Assembly: GCA_945861235.1 (NCBI GenBank)
Contig: CAMATV010000020.1
Span: 1 to 18,154 of the forward strand
Direction of reading: 5' to 3'
Length of the DNA stretch: 18,154 nucleotides
Source of the DNA: Opitutus sp. GAS368
Lineage (GTDB): Bacteria; Verrucomicrobiota; Verrucomicrobiia; Opitutales; Opitutaceae
The notes under the pieces were generated by a model. That model worked only from the letters and a program-made list of their open reading frames with translations, did no database searches and was not told where the DNA came from. This document shows positions 1 to 8,195 of the stretch, in pieces (within the stretch, counting starts at the first letter, position 1; each line of letters begins with the position of its first letter). The translations under genes and the position numbers were made by a program.

Positions 1-620
1 GACGTGCCGAAGGGGGCGAGGGCCGTGGCGGCGGGGCCGTCGGCTTCGCCGGTGATGATGAGGAGTTCGGCGTGGTGGTCAGCGTGGAGCCAGCGGCAGA
101 GTTCGATCCAGCGCGAGAGCGGCCAGTTTTTTTGCGGAGAGCCGCTACCGGGGTGCACGGCGACGAGGTGCGGGTTGGGCGAGGGTGGGGTGAGGAGATA
201 AAAAGACGTTTCCGTGGTGAGGCCGAGGGTGCGGAGCGGTTCGCAATAGTGGGCGGCGGCGGGGGCGCGGATGGGGAGCGCGGAGGAGGACAGAAAAATA
301 GGTGCAGAAAGATGGGCGAAATGGGTGGCGAGGGTTTCGTCGGGGTCGGGCCAGAAATTGAGGACGAGATCGAACGTGGCGAGGTGGGTCGCGAGATCGG
401 CGGGCAGCGGGGCCCGCGCGTAGAGGGCGCTCCAGCGGGCCTCGTGCTGGGAGTGCACGGAGTCGATCAGGCCGGCCCGAACGCCGAGGGCGGCGGCGGT
501 GGCGTTGCCGGCGAGTTCGATGTGCGCGGCGGGCCAACGTTGGCGCAGCAGGGCGAGCGCGGGCAGGGTGACGATAAAATCGCCGAGGGCGCCGCCTCTA
601 AGGACGAGGATTTTTCGCAT
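1..620 (-). CDS. Glycosyltransferase family 9 (heptosyltransferase-like), 3' end outside window
   Basis: The reading frame runs on the minus strand from an ATG at 620 to the window edge (206 codons, no stop), so the C-terminal part is missing. Near the N-terminus is RGGALGDFIVTLPAL (residues 8-22), the loop and helix that open family 9 glycosyltransferases. HPGSGSPQKNWP (about 156-167) matches the second-domain HPG motif that starts the nucleotide-sugar binding half. These enzymes act at the cytoplasmic face of the inner membrane, adding heptose or related sugars to lipopolysaccharide or other surface glycans. The acceptor and donor cannot be read from sequence, so no waa/rfa name is given. 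The start lies 23 bases inside the 3' end of the upstream DUF3108 gene, which suggests cotranscription. Family assignment is secure; exact substrate is unknown. Confidence 0.88.
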   Translation of the reverse strand, partial: MRKILVLRGGALGDFIVTLPALALLRQRWPAAHIELAGNATAAALGVRAGLIDSVHSQHEARWSALYARAPLPADLATHLATFDLVLNFWPDPDETLATHFAHLSAPIFLSSSALPIRAPAAAHYCEPLRTLGLTTETSFYLLTPPSPNPHLVAVHPGSGSPQKNWPLSRWIELCRWLHADHHAELLIITGEADGPAATALAPFGT

Positions 621-1386
621 CCGTAGTCGGGGCGGCGGGCGGTGCGTCGTAGCGCGCGAGGGTGGCGACGCCCGTGCCAATTTTAAATTCGACCTCAAAT
701 TTTACGGGCAACCGGCGTTCGTCCTGCGAAATCCAGACGCGGACCGTGGAGCCTTTTTTGAACATGCCCTTGGGCGGCGTCTTTTCCATCCGCGGTTCCA
801 GCACCAGGGTTTGGAACGTGCCGAGCGAGGTTCGGACTTCTTCGTAGCGAGTGGCGTGAATCGTGAGTTCGTAAAAATCGCTGTCGAAAAGCACGAGGGC
901 ATCTTGTTTCTGGCCGGGTTGGAGAGTCCATAGACGCGTTTGCACGAGGCACGTAATCAGATCCAACGGATCACCGGCGGGCAGCGCGAGCGGACGGGGT
1001 TGCTCCGTGGGCTGAGTGCGGGTGTAGAGCGCTTGGGCGGCAGGGTAGTCGAACGTGACGGAGTGCGCGGCCTTTTTGTTTCGCTGCTCACTGGATTCGG
1101 TGAGTGCGATGAGACGGCCGGTGCCTTGGTCAAAAAATGAATCGGCCTGGGCGTCGAACGGGAGCAGTGCGCGGGCGAGGCCGCGGGTGCGGGTCGTGGT
1201 TGAGACTACGAGGCGGGGGACCGGACCGGACGTGTCGGTGGCGGCGGAGACTTTGATTTCGCCGGCACCGGGGAGAATGGCCCACGAGATCTTAAAGGTG
1301 AAGGCCTCGCCGTCGCGCAGCGGGAGCTGGGCCATGGCCATGGCGGGCAAGGCGGCTAGTAGGAGCAGGGAGTAAATCTGGCGCAT
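598..1386 (-). CDS. DUF3108 domain-containing exported protein
   Basis: This is a 262-residue protein starting at the ATG at 1386. A longer open frame extends upstream to 1644, but its extra residues are arginine- and proline-rich and unlike protein. The chosen start gives a clean signal peptide: MRQIYS, a leucine/alanine-rich core, then cleavage after AMA at about residue 19. The mature part begins with LRDGEAFTFKISWAILPGAGEI, the usual DUF3108 opening in which a short beta strand ends in a G-x-G/A turn. A later segment, LGTFQTLVLEPRMEK, and the stretch VRVWISQDERRLPVKFE are also typical of the family. DUF3108 proteins are predicted periplasmic beta-rich proteins of unknown role. The gene overlaps the downstream glycosyltransferase by 23 bases, so a link to envelope assembly is plausible but is inference. 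Confidence 0.85.
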   Translation of the reverse strand: MRQIYSLLLLAALPAMAMAQLPLRDGEAFTFKISWAILPGAGEIKVSAATDTSGPVPRLVVSTTTRTRGLARALLPFDAQADSFFDQGTGRLIALTESSEQRNKKAAHSVTFDYPAAQALYTRTQPTEQPRPLALPAGDPLDLITCLVQTRLWTLQPGQKQDALVLFDSDFYELTIHATRYEEVRTSLGTFQTLVLEPRMEKTPPKGMFKKGSTVRVWISQDERRLPVKFEVEFKIGTGVATLARYDAPPAAPTTDAKNPRP

Positions 1387-1633
1387 GGCGTGGGCGGACA
1401 GAAAATGATCGAGCGGGAGAGGGCGATGCAGAATTGGGGAATCGCGCGGCAGGTCGTGCTTGCGGAAGGGCGGCTTTCCCGCGGACCAAGCGCGGCGACA
1501 GAAATGTCGCCGGTCCGTTGAACGCGGAACCTCAGCGGAGGCCAACGACCGGGAGGTGTGCCCCTGCGGGCGATGCGGAGAGGTCGCGGGGTGACGGCGC
1601 AGGGGAAGTTCGTCGGTCTGGGGAAGTTCAGCC
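1387..1633. promoter_or_regulatory. Divergent intergenic region with a GAAA-capped hairpin
   Basis: These 247 bases separate the start of the DUF3108 gene (minus) from the possible small gene at 1634 (plus). Promoters for either would have to lie here, but I cannot pick convincing -35/-10 boxes. The clearest structure is a perfect 8-base inverted repeat, cggcgaca (1493-1500) and tgtcgccg (1505-1512), around the tetraloop gaaa. No T-tract follows on either strand, so it is not an ordinary terminator. Confidence 0.35.
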
Positions 1634-1849
1634 ATGCGCCTCAACGGATTTCACCAACACCTCGCACTCTTCTCCGCCGATGGGCGCGAGCCCGTGGCGG
1701 TGATGGTTTCGACGAGGCCGACCGAGGTCGCCAAGGTGGTCGCAGGAAATTCCGACTGCAGCGAGGAACGGGACCGGGCGCTCTGCGCGTTGAGTCAGCG
1801 GTTCGCCGGTCGGGTGGCGGATGGGCTCGAAGCGACGCCGGACGTTTGA
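1634..1849 (+). CDS. Possible small protein, 71 residues, unknown function
   Basis: An ATG at 1634 opens 71 codons that end in TGA at 1849. A purine-rich GGGAAG lies about eight bases upstream and could serve as a ribosome binding site, which is unusual for this window. Codon composition supports translation: about four fifths of third positions are G or C, the first position is intermediate and the second lowest, as expected for real genes in GC-rich DNA. The product (MRLNGFHQHLALFSADGREP onward) has mixed, globular-looking composition with no signal peptide or membrane segment. I do not recognise the family. It converges on the MBL-fold nuclease gene, with 35 bases between the two stops and no terminator. 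Minus-strand frames here look worse by the same test. It may still be a chance ORF. Confidence 0.42.
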   Translation: MRLNGFHQHLALFSADGREPVAVMVSTRPTEVAKVVAGNSDCSEERDRALCALSQRFAGRVADGLEATPDV

Positions 1850-1884
1850 CGAGGTGGGGCCTGCGCCGTGCGAACATGCCGCGG

Positions 1885-2880
1885 TCAACGTGAGGGTGGC
1901 GCGAAAAGATCGAGTTGGTTGGCGTGACCGAGGGCGAGGGCGTCGACGCCGCGTTGCCGAAGCGTGGCGGCGAATTCACGGGCGAAACCGTGCAAGGTGA
2001 GCACTCGCTTGGGTTGCACGAGCTCGACGAACTTGAGCAGGCTTGGGTAATCGGCGTGGTCGGAAAGCGGGAATGCTGCGGTGCAGCGGCTGCGGTGAAT
2101 CGTGGACGGATCGAGCGCCCAGCCGGTGATCACGGCGGTGCGGACGGCGGGAATACGACTGAGGAGGCCGGACGAATGCGCGGGACAGATGACGATGTGG
2201 CCAGCGACCTCGCGGCCGTCGAACTCGCGGAAGGGAGGAAAGGCCATTCCGAGTTTTTCATAGACGCGCGTGAGGCGGAGGGTCTCGGCGTGGAGCATGA
2301 TCGGGAGACCGGCGGTCGCGAGGGCACGGAGGACTTCCTGACTCTTGCCGAGGCTGTAGCAGAGGAGCGCGGGCGTCGCGCCGTCGGCGACGGTCTGCTG
2401 ACAAAACGCGATGATCTGCGCGATGACTGCGGACTCCGGCGGCATGACGTAACGCGGGAGGCCAAACGTCGTTTCCATGATCAGGGTGTCCGCGCGTGGG
2501 GTGGCGCAAGGCTCCGCCGCGAGGCCGGCGCGAAGCTTGAAATCGCCCGTGTAGAGTAGCGAGCCGTGGTCGGCGGAGGAGAGATGGATTTGCGCGGAAC
2601 CGAGAATGTGACCGGCGGGGTAGAGGGTGGCGGTCACGCCGAACTCGAGTTCGTGGGGACGGCCGAACGGGAGTTCGTGGATCAGGCGCTGGCCGGGGAT
2701 GCGCGCGTGGAGGAAACGGGCGGTGCCGGGCGTGCAGAGGACCTCGGGATGGCGCGCCACATGGTCGGAGTGAGCGTGCGAGATGAAGGAGCGGGCGACG
2801 CGGGATTGGGCATCGAGGGACCAGCCGATTTGCGGGAGGTGGACGCCTTTGCGGAAAATAATTTCCCAAGCATCAGCCAT
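1885..2880 (-). CDS. MBL-fold exonuclease of the beta-CASP / DNA-ligase-associated type
   Basis: This 331-residue protein has the metallo-beta-lactamase nuclease motifs in order: HAHSDH (35-40) for metal binding, the AGHILGSAQ histidine at 91, TGDF with D113, METTFG with E136, the SDHADY segment (273-278) and the TLHG histidine at 297. The METTFGLPRY stretch and overall length resemble the ligase-associated DNA exonuclease branch rather than RNase J. Those enzymes degrade or process DNA ends beside an ATP-dependent ligase. No ligase lies in this window, so the DNA-repair role is inference and an RNA-processing role is possible. I chose the ATG at 2880 because the 23 residues before it are arginine-rich and overlap the upstream gene. 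The start sits in TGATG with the stop of the zinc-ribbon gene, suggesting translational coupling. Confidence 0.85.
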   Translation of the reverse strand: MADAWEIIFRKGVHLPQIGWSLDAQSRVARSFISHAHSDHVARHPEVLCTPGTARFLHARIPGQRLIHELPFGRPHELEFGVTATLYPAGHILGSAQIHLSSADHGSLLYTGDFKLRAGLAAEPCATPRADTLIMETTFGLPRYVMPPESAVIAQIIAFCQQTVADGATPALLCYSLGKSQEVLRALATAGLPIMLHAETLRLTRVYEKLGMAFPPFREFDGREVAGHIVICPAHSSGLLSRIPAVRTAVITGWALDPSTIHRSRCTAAFPLSDHADYPSLLKFVELVQPKRVLTLHGFAREFAATLRQRGVDALALGHANQLDLFAPPSR

Positions 2881-3164
2881 CAATGGAAGCGCACGATGCC
2901 GAGCACGAGACTGGCGACGAGGAGTGCGGCGACGACATACCAATACCACGCGATGCCCGCGCGCAGCGTGGGGCGGCGTGACTGATCGGAGGCGTTGTCG
3001 TCGGCGTAGGCCGAGTCGGGCAGGTCGAGGCCGTCGTAAACGGTGTCGGAGGATTCACGCCAGCCCGTGCGCTCATCGGCGCCGCAATCGGGGCAGGCGC
3101 GGGCGTTGCGGCGGAGGCTCGTGCCGCAGTGGGCACATTCGTCGGGGGGCGGGGGCTCAGACAT
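2880..3164 (-). CDS. Small zinc-ribbon protein with a C-terminal membrane anchor
   Basis: This 94-residue protein starts at the ATG at 3164. Its N-terminus carries a zinc ribbon, CAHC (10-13) and CPDC (24-27), spaced as two CxxC knuckles with ten residues between them. A polar, acidic linker with many Asp and Ser follows (about 30-65). One hydrophobic helix, from about 72 to 91 and containing WYWYVVAALLVASLVLGIV, ends four residues before the C-terminus, so this looks like a tail-anchored cytoplasmic zinc ribbon. The function is unknown. The gene overlaps the end of the AI-2E transporter gene by eight bases and its stop overlaps the start of the nuclease gene, so all three are probably made together. 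Codon use matches the neighbours. Confidence 0.8.
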   Translation of the reverse strand: MSEPPPPDECAHCGTSLRRNARACPDCGADERTGWRESSDTVYDGLDLPDSAYADDNASDQSRRPTLRAGIAWYWYVVAALLVASLVLGIVRFH

Positions 3165-4305
3165 GAGGCGCAGCGAAATATTTCTGTTTGGCGAGCCGCC
3201 AAGCCGTCACGAAGAACGCGGTGAGCGGAATAGCGAGGAGCATGCCGAGCACGCCGCCGAAAGCAGTGCCCCAAAAGAAAATCGCGACGATAATGGTGAC
3301 GGGGTGAAGACCGGTGCGTTCGCCCATCACCTTCGGGGTGATGACCCAACTCTCGATGAGTTGGACGAGGGTCTTCACGAGCAAGACGAGTCCCAGCAGT
3401 TGCCAGCCGCCGCCGGGTTGGAAAAATGCCAGCGGCACGACCGTCGCGAGGCCGATGATCGTGCCGAGGTAGGGGACGATGTTGAGGGCGCCGAGGACGA
3501 GTCCGATGAGGAGGCCAAATTTCAGGCCGACGAGCGTGAAACCGATCGAGAGGAGCACGCCGAGGATAAAGCCGATGAGCATCTGACCGCGAAAAAAGGA
3601 TTCGATGATGATGACGAATTCACGGATGAGAAACACGACATCGGCGCGCAAGTCCGGGTTCAGGAAGGGCAGGTGATCGCCGAGCTTCCGGGTGGGCTCG
3701 CCACGGGCGAGGAGAAAGAAAAACAAATAAACCGGCACGATGGCCAAGTGAGTGAAGAAGGCGAAGACGCCGAGGGCACCGCCGCCGGCGGCCTTGAGCG
3801 AGGGGACTGCGAGGGCAGCCACGCCTGTGACCTCGGCGCTGAGCGAATCGGCAATTTTCTGGATGGTGGGGTTGGCAAGCTGGCGTTTCGAAAATTCCAT
3901 CCACTGCGGATAATGATCCTGCACGTAGACGGACGCTCGGGCCCAATAGTCCGACAGGTTGGCAATGAAGGCGAGCGCCTGCTCGATCACGGGCGGAAAA
4001 ATGAACACCAGTGCGCCGCCAACGCAGAGGGCAAAGATACCGTAGAGCAGCACGACCGCGGACGTGCGACGCAGGCGGAGGCGTTGCTCGGCGAGTTCGA
4101 CGACGGGGCGGAGAATCAGTGCGAGCACGCCGGCCACGGCCAAGGGCCAGATCACGCCGGAGAAGACGCCGACGAGTTGACCGAGCATCATGACGGCGCC
4201 GATCAGCAAGGCGATGATGCCGAGCAGGGAGAGAAACGTGAGCGCGAAGGCGGCGAGGCGACGCTGGGTGGGAGACAGAAAAGGGGAGGCGGGCTCGGCA
4301 GGCAC
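3157..4305 (-). CDS. AI-2E family transporter
   Basis: This is a 382-residue integral membrane protein. Hydrophobic segments fall at about 18-45, 49-66, 82-104, 178-200, 240-285, 300-318 and 333-368, the usual layout of AI-2E (TqsA/PerM-like) proteins, with a soluble stretch at about 105-170 between the early and later helices. Conserved family segments are visible: the NIVPYLGTIIG region (275-285) and ESWVITPKVMGERTGLHP (318-335). Members have been proposed to export autoinducer-2 or to be ion antiporters, and the substrate cannot be told here. The start is a GTG at 4305; the only nearby in-frame ATGs lie inside the first helix. It heads a three-gene overlapping set with the zinc-ribbon protein and the MBL nuclease. 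Confidence 0.9.
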   Translation of the reverse strand: MPAEPASPFLSPTQRRLAAFALTFLSLLGIIALLIGAVMMLGQLVGVFSGVIWPLAVAGVLALILRPVVELAEQRLRLRRTSAVVLLYGIFALCVGGALVFIFPPVIEQALAFIANLSDYWARASVYVQDHYPQWMEFSKRQLANPTIQKIADSLSAEVTGVAALAVPSLKAAGGGALGVFAFFTHLAIVPVYLFFFLLARGEPTRKLGDHLPFLNPDLRADVVFLIREFVIIIESFFRGQMLIGFILGVLLSIGFTLVGLKFGLLIGLVLGALNIVPYLGTIIGLATVVPLAFFQPGGGWQLLGLVLLVKTLVQLIESWVITPKVMGERTGLHPVTIIVAIFFWGTAFGGVLGMLLAIPLTAFFVTAWRLAKQKYFAAPHV

Positions 4306-4428
4306 GCTGACAAAGGAGCGGGGAGCGGCAGCGGTGGCCAGTTTTTTTGCGCAGGACGGAGGAGGCCCGGCCGGGCCGGGATGAGGGTCCGGCCATTCGC
4401 GGGACGCGCCCCGATCGCCGGTCGGCGG

Positions 4429-5250
4429 CTAGGGTTCTTTGAAACAGTGCGGACAGCTGATGTCTGCCACGTAGCGAGGATCGCGTTGCTCGGCCTCGGT
4501 GAGGGGCATCTGGCAGTTGAAACAGAGTTTGGAATTTGTCTCGCGCAGCGCGGGGTCCACGCAGACGCGACGATCGAACACGAAGCACTCGCCGTCGTAG
4601 TGGGCACCGCCGCACTCTTCAAAATATTTGAGGATGCCGCCGTCGAGTTGGTGGACGTGTTTGAAGCCGGCCCGTTCCATAAAAGGTCCGGCCTTTTCAC
4701 AGCGGATGCCACCGGTGCAAAACATCACGAGGGGGCGCTCTTTCATTTCCTCCGGGAGACGGGCGACCGCGTCGGGAAACTCACGGAAGTGGTCGATGTG
4801 GGCCGAGATCGCGCCACGAAAGGTGCCCATGCGGATTTCGTAGTCGTTGCGCGCGTCGAGCAGCGTGATCGGGCGGCCCTCGTCGAGCCACTGCTTGAGC
4901 GTGTGTGCGGTCAGTTTGGCCGTGGGGCGACGAGCCGGATCGATCCCCTCGACCCCGAAGGCGATGATTTCCTTTTTGATCTTCACCAGCATCCGATTGA
5001 AGGGCTGTTCAGCGCTGAGGCTTTCCTTCGGCGTGAGATCCTCGAGGCCGGGGATGGAGCGCAGTTCGACGAGGAGGGCGTCGATGTCTTCGCGCGTTCC
5101 GGCTACGAAGAGGTTAATGCCCTCGGGACTCAGGAGAATGGTGCCGCGCAGTCGGCGGGCGCGACTGACCTGTTGCAGCCGCTCACGCCACGAGGGGAGA
5201 TCGTCGAGGGGGGCGAACTTGTAGGTCGAGATATTGATACAGGCGGACAT
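4429..5250 (-). CDS. trhO: tRNA uridine(34) hydroxylase, rhodanese-type (TrhO/YceA)
   Basis: This 273-residue protein belongs to the TrhO (YceA) family, which hydroxylates U34 of certain tRNAs in an oxygen-dependent way to give 5-hydroxyuridine. The N-terminal domain (INISTYKFAPL to about residue 100) with RGTILLSPEGIN (35-46) is the family's acylphosphatase-like part. The central rhodanese domain has the active-site loop CTGGIRCEKA, with C178 as the reactive cysteine. The C-terminus holds C230, C243, C246, C266 and C269, a probable metal-binding ribbon. I chose the ATG at 5250 because homology begins there. A TTG at 5301 would overlap the stop of the upstream MYG1-like gene (TTGA) but adds only a low-complexity Ala/Pro/Ser leader. 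The gene lies 47 bases downstream of the MYG1-like gene and is probably cotranscribed. Confidence 0.93.
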   Translation of the reverse strand: MSACINISTYKFAPLDDLPSWRERLQQVSRARRLRGTILLSPEGINLFVAGTREDIDALLVELRSIPGLEDLTPKESLSAEQPFNRMLVKIKKEIIAFGVEGIDPARRPTAKLTAHTLKQWLDEGRPITLLDARNDYEIRMGTFRGAISAHIDHFREFPDAVARLPEEMKERPLVMFCTGGIRCEKAGPFMERAGFKHVHQLDGGILKYFEECGGAHYDGECFVFDRRVCVDPALRETNSKLCFNCQMPLTEAEQRDPRYVADISCPHCFKEP

Positions 5251-5297
5251 GGGCGGCGGCGGAGCAACCGGAGACGAGACAAGAGCGGCGGAAAAAC

Positions 5298-6182
5298 TCA
5301 AGGGATTGTCGGTGCGACACCCGAGAGGGAGAGGAATTGTTTTAGCAGCGTGAGGTCGGTCGCCGAAGTCTTGGCGACGAAGCCGCGGGCGTGGGCGAAA
5401 TGGATACCGGGGTGGTCAGCGATGCGGGTGAAATCGAGACGCGCGCTGTCCCGATAACGTGAAAGGCCGTAACCGGTGCTGCGGCGATCGGGGCTCACGG
5501 TGCCGACGACTTCGTCGGCAAGGCCGCGATTTTCGATGTAGCGATCGATGCCCATCGACGGATCGTCAGGCAGCGGATCGGTGCGCGGGAGAAAGAGGAT
5601 TTTGGCGGGTGTGCCGGCGAGATCGATGGTCCAAAGCTCCGCGTGTGCGCCGATGAAATCGAGGCGGGCGCGGAGGGATTTTACGTAGTCGAGCAGGTCC
5701 TCGCCGATCATGCGCATGATTTCCCAGAGCGGCTGGCCGGGCTCGAGACGGGTCGCGAGCGCGAAGCGACGCAGGAGAGTAATGTCGATCGGTGAGATGA
5801 GTTTCGCGAGGGCGCCGGGCGACACGCCGAGCCGTTTCGCGGTGGTGAGGGGGCCACGGCAATCGAACCACTCGGCGGTTTCAAGCCAGTCACAAAATTG
5901 GCGAGCGTCGTCGTAGAGACCGAGATGCTGGAGGACGAGCGAGAGCGAGCAGGTGGGCGGGTGATCCTTGGGCAGCTGATGATGGTCGAAATTATTGAGC
6001 TCGGGGGCGTGCTGGTGCCCGACGTCGACGACGGCGGTGGCGGGATCGGCAAGGTCGGCGGGCGACGGCTCGCGGCGAACGATCGGCGCGGGGCGGAGCG
6101 CGAGGAGGACCGCGCACGCGAGGAATTCGTCTTTGTGGGCACTGCCGGGGTGCGTGAGGATCGTGGCGATGGGTGTGGACAT
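5298..6182 (-). CDS. MYG1 / UPF0160-like DHH-superfamily phosphoesterase
   Basis: This 294-residue protein starts at the ATG at 6182; a longer frame reaches 6278, but the extra residues look like translated intergenic DNA. The metal-site motifs of the MYG1 family are present in order: THPGSAHKDEF (10-20) with H11, H16 and D18, VVDVG with D53, and FDHH (65-68), the DHH triad. A C-terminal GFVAKT (267-272) matches the family's closing segment. Eukaryotic MYG1 is reported as a 3'-5' exoribonuclease; the bacterial relatives are little studied and this substrate is unknown. Sequence is divergent from the canonical GTHNGxFHCDE opening, reading LTHPGSAHKDE. It sits upstream of trhO in the same direction, so an RNA-related role is a reasonable guess only. 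Confidence 0.8.
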   Translation of the reverse strand: MSTPIATILTHPGSAHKDEFLACAVLLALRPAPIVRREPSPADLADPATAVVDVGHQHAPELNNFDHHQLPKDHPPTCSLSLVLQHLGLYDDARQFCDWLETAEWFDCRGPLTTAKRLGVSPGALAKLISPIDITLLRRFALATRLEPGQPLWEIMRMIGEDLLDYVKSLRARLDFIGAHAELWTIDLAGTPAKILFLPRTDPLPDDPSMGIDRYIENRGLADEVVGTVSPDRRSTGYGLSRYRDSARLDFTRIADHPGIHFAHARGFVAKTSATDLTLLKQFLSLSGVAPTIP

Positions 6183-6342
6183 GAAGAGAGCGGAGAGTTG
6201 GGCAGAGGGAGGTGTGCCGCAATGGCGGATGTCGAAGGGGCAATGGGGACCGAGAAATTCGAAGAGCGAGTTGCCCACCGAAGTCGCGGACGCGGGTTAT
6301 GGGGCGGGCGCTCAGATTTCAGCTGGAGACACAAACTCGACC

Positions 6343-6369
6343 ACGGATTGCACGGAGGAAACGGATACG
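6343..6369 (+). repeat. 9-base-period degenerate repeat (three units), locus A
   Basis: Three consecutive nonamers, ACGGATTGC, ACGGAGGAA and ACGGATACG, share the core ACGGA followed by four variable bases. Two more clusters of the same design and orientation lie at 8047-8073 and 8196-8222, all between genes. Confidence 0.6.
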
Positions 6370-6492
6370 CCCGCGCGAGGCGATCTCGGTTTAGGCTGAC
6401 TTGCGCGGTACGGCTACGGGGTGCGTCGGCGAGGGGAGAGATTCCGAGTTTTTCTGACCCAGCTTTCTGACTATTCAGGGGAGGAGCGATGG

Positions 6493-6514
6493 GCGAGGAA
6501 TGAGCGAGGAATGT
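6493..6514 (+). repeat. 11-base tandem repeat, two units
   Basis: gcgaggaatga is followed directly by gcgaggaatgt, differing only in the last base. It lies in the gene-poor stretch upstream of the MYG1-like gene. No function is evident. Confidence 0.6.
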
Positions 6515-6840
6515 GGCAGAAAATGTGGGTGCAAAAACGTGCGAGCTCGGCAGCGCGGAGTGGGGGGAGGACGATGGGTGAGGTCGGAGGATTTTCGATC
6601 CTAAGCCCTGACGCCTGGGATCGGGTTTGCTCCGCGAATTTTCCGGCGCGTAATTTTCCAGCCCCTCATCCTGAGCTTCGAACGATACCGTAAGGGTGCG
6701 GTTGTCGCAATGAAGCGCAGGGGCAAGATGAGTTGCGCACGGACGCGAGGCGCGGTGGATCGGTGGGGCGGGTGCGGCTGTGGCTGGCGCGAATCAATCC
6801 GTGGGTGCTCGCGTCGACTGTAGCGCGGAAAGTGGGTACG

Positions 6841-6865
6841 AAAAAGCCCGGGTTTTGCCCGGGCT
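6841..6865 (-). terminator. Rho-independent terminator of the sugar kinase gene
   Basis: Read on the minus strand, an 8-base stem AGCCCGGG / CCCGGGCT with a five-base loop runs into a stretch of T residues (plus-strand A run at 6841-6845). It lies 45 bases after the stop of the PfkB-family kinase and separates that gene from the downstream MYG1-like/trhO unit. Confidence 0.88.
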
Positions 6866-6909
6866 GAGGGGGGAAGTGGGGTGTAAAGCCCCTCTTTCAT
6901 GCGGAGTGA

Positions 6910-8004
<1,095 letters not shown>

Positions 8005-8009
8005 GTTGG

Positions 8010-8033
8010 TGGAAAAGTGAATGGAAAAGTGAA
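8010..8033 (-). repeat. 12-base tandem repeat in the sugar kinase leader
   Basis: tggaaaagtgaa occurs twice in tandem on the plus strand, so the kinase transcript would read TTCACTTTTCCA twice and then five bases before the ATG at 8004. This pyrimidine-rich leader replaces any Shine-Dalgarno sequence. Confidence 0.65.
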
Positions 8034-8046
8034 CGCGTGGGTGCCC

Positions 8047-8073
8047 ACGGAGCACACGGAAATCACGGCAGAA
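8047..8073 (+). repeat. 9-base-period degenerate repeat (three units), locus B
   Basis: ACGGAGCAC, ACGGAAATC and ACGGCAGAA follow one another with an exact 9-base period and the same ACGG core as locus A. It lies in the leader between speA and the sugar kinase. Confidence 0.55.
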
Positions 8074-8116
8074 AGCAGAGCCAAGAACGCGGTCGGCGGA
8101 CGGTCAATGGCGGACT

Positions 8117-8134
8117 GCTGACACGTGTGTCAGC
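8117..8134. promoter_or_regulatory. Perfect inverted repeat, candidate operator
   Basis: gctgacac (8117-8124) and gtgtcagc (8127-8134) are perfect inverted copies separated by two bases. The site lies 113 bases before the sugar kinase start and 133 bases after the speA stop. The length and near-zero spacer suit a dimeric DNA-binding regulator of the LacI or GntR kind. No T-tract follows on either strand, so it is unlikely to be a terminator. Confidence 0.5.
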
Positions 8135-8195
8135 GGGTGTGAGTAAGGACTGCGCCTAACCCAACCGGAATTGATCCAGACTCCGGATTTGAAAC

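Larger units (their letters stand above)
6183..6840. other. Gene-poor intergenic stretch
   Basis: No frame in these 658 bases looks protein-like. Candidate ORFs on both strands are Arg/Pro/Ser-rich and overlap each other. The promoter of the MYG1-like/trhO pair should lie in the left part, but I see no clear boxes. Visible structure is limited to a 9-base-period repeat (6343-6369), an 11-base tandem repeat (6493-6514), the repeat aattttcc spaced 14 bases near 6636-6657, and a weak inverted repeat cgatcc/ggatcg (6596-6601 and 6618-6623). No tRNA fold could be completed. Confidence 0.5.

Noticed and set aside
4364..4377. The 14-base palindrome ggcccggccgggcc, considered as the trhO terminator
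   Set aside because: No T-tract follows on the minus strand, and the T7 run at 4342-4348 is on the wrong side for a plus-strand terminator. Such palindromes arise readily in GC-rich DNA.
5251..5301. The TTG at 5301 as the trhO start, overlapping the upstream stop as TTGA
   Set aside because: The extra residues are low-complexity and outside the family homology, which begins at the ATG at 5250. It remains possible.
3043..5457. An 804-codon open frame on the plus strand opposite the transporter and trhO genes
   Set aside because: It is antisense to two secure genes and the intergenic gap, and its product is a Glu/Asp/Gly/Arg-rich low-complexity chain, as expected from G/C-biased codon positions that remove stops on the opposite strand.
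6650..6700. A T-loop-like GTTCGAAGCTC on the minus strand, considered as part of a tRNA
   Set aside because: No acceptor stem, anticodon arm or D arm could be paired around it.
6601..6900. A 99-codon minus-strand frame covering the kinase terminator
   Set aside because: It contains the terminator hairpin and codes for an Arg/Pro-rich chain without protein-like features.
8117..8134. The inverted repeat considered as a terminator of speA
   Set aside because: It lies 133 bases after the stop, the loop is only two bases, and no T-run follows.
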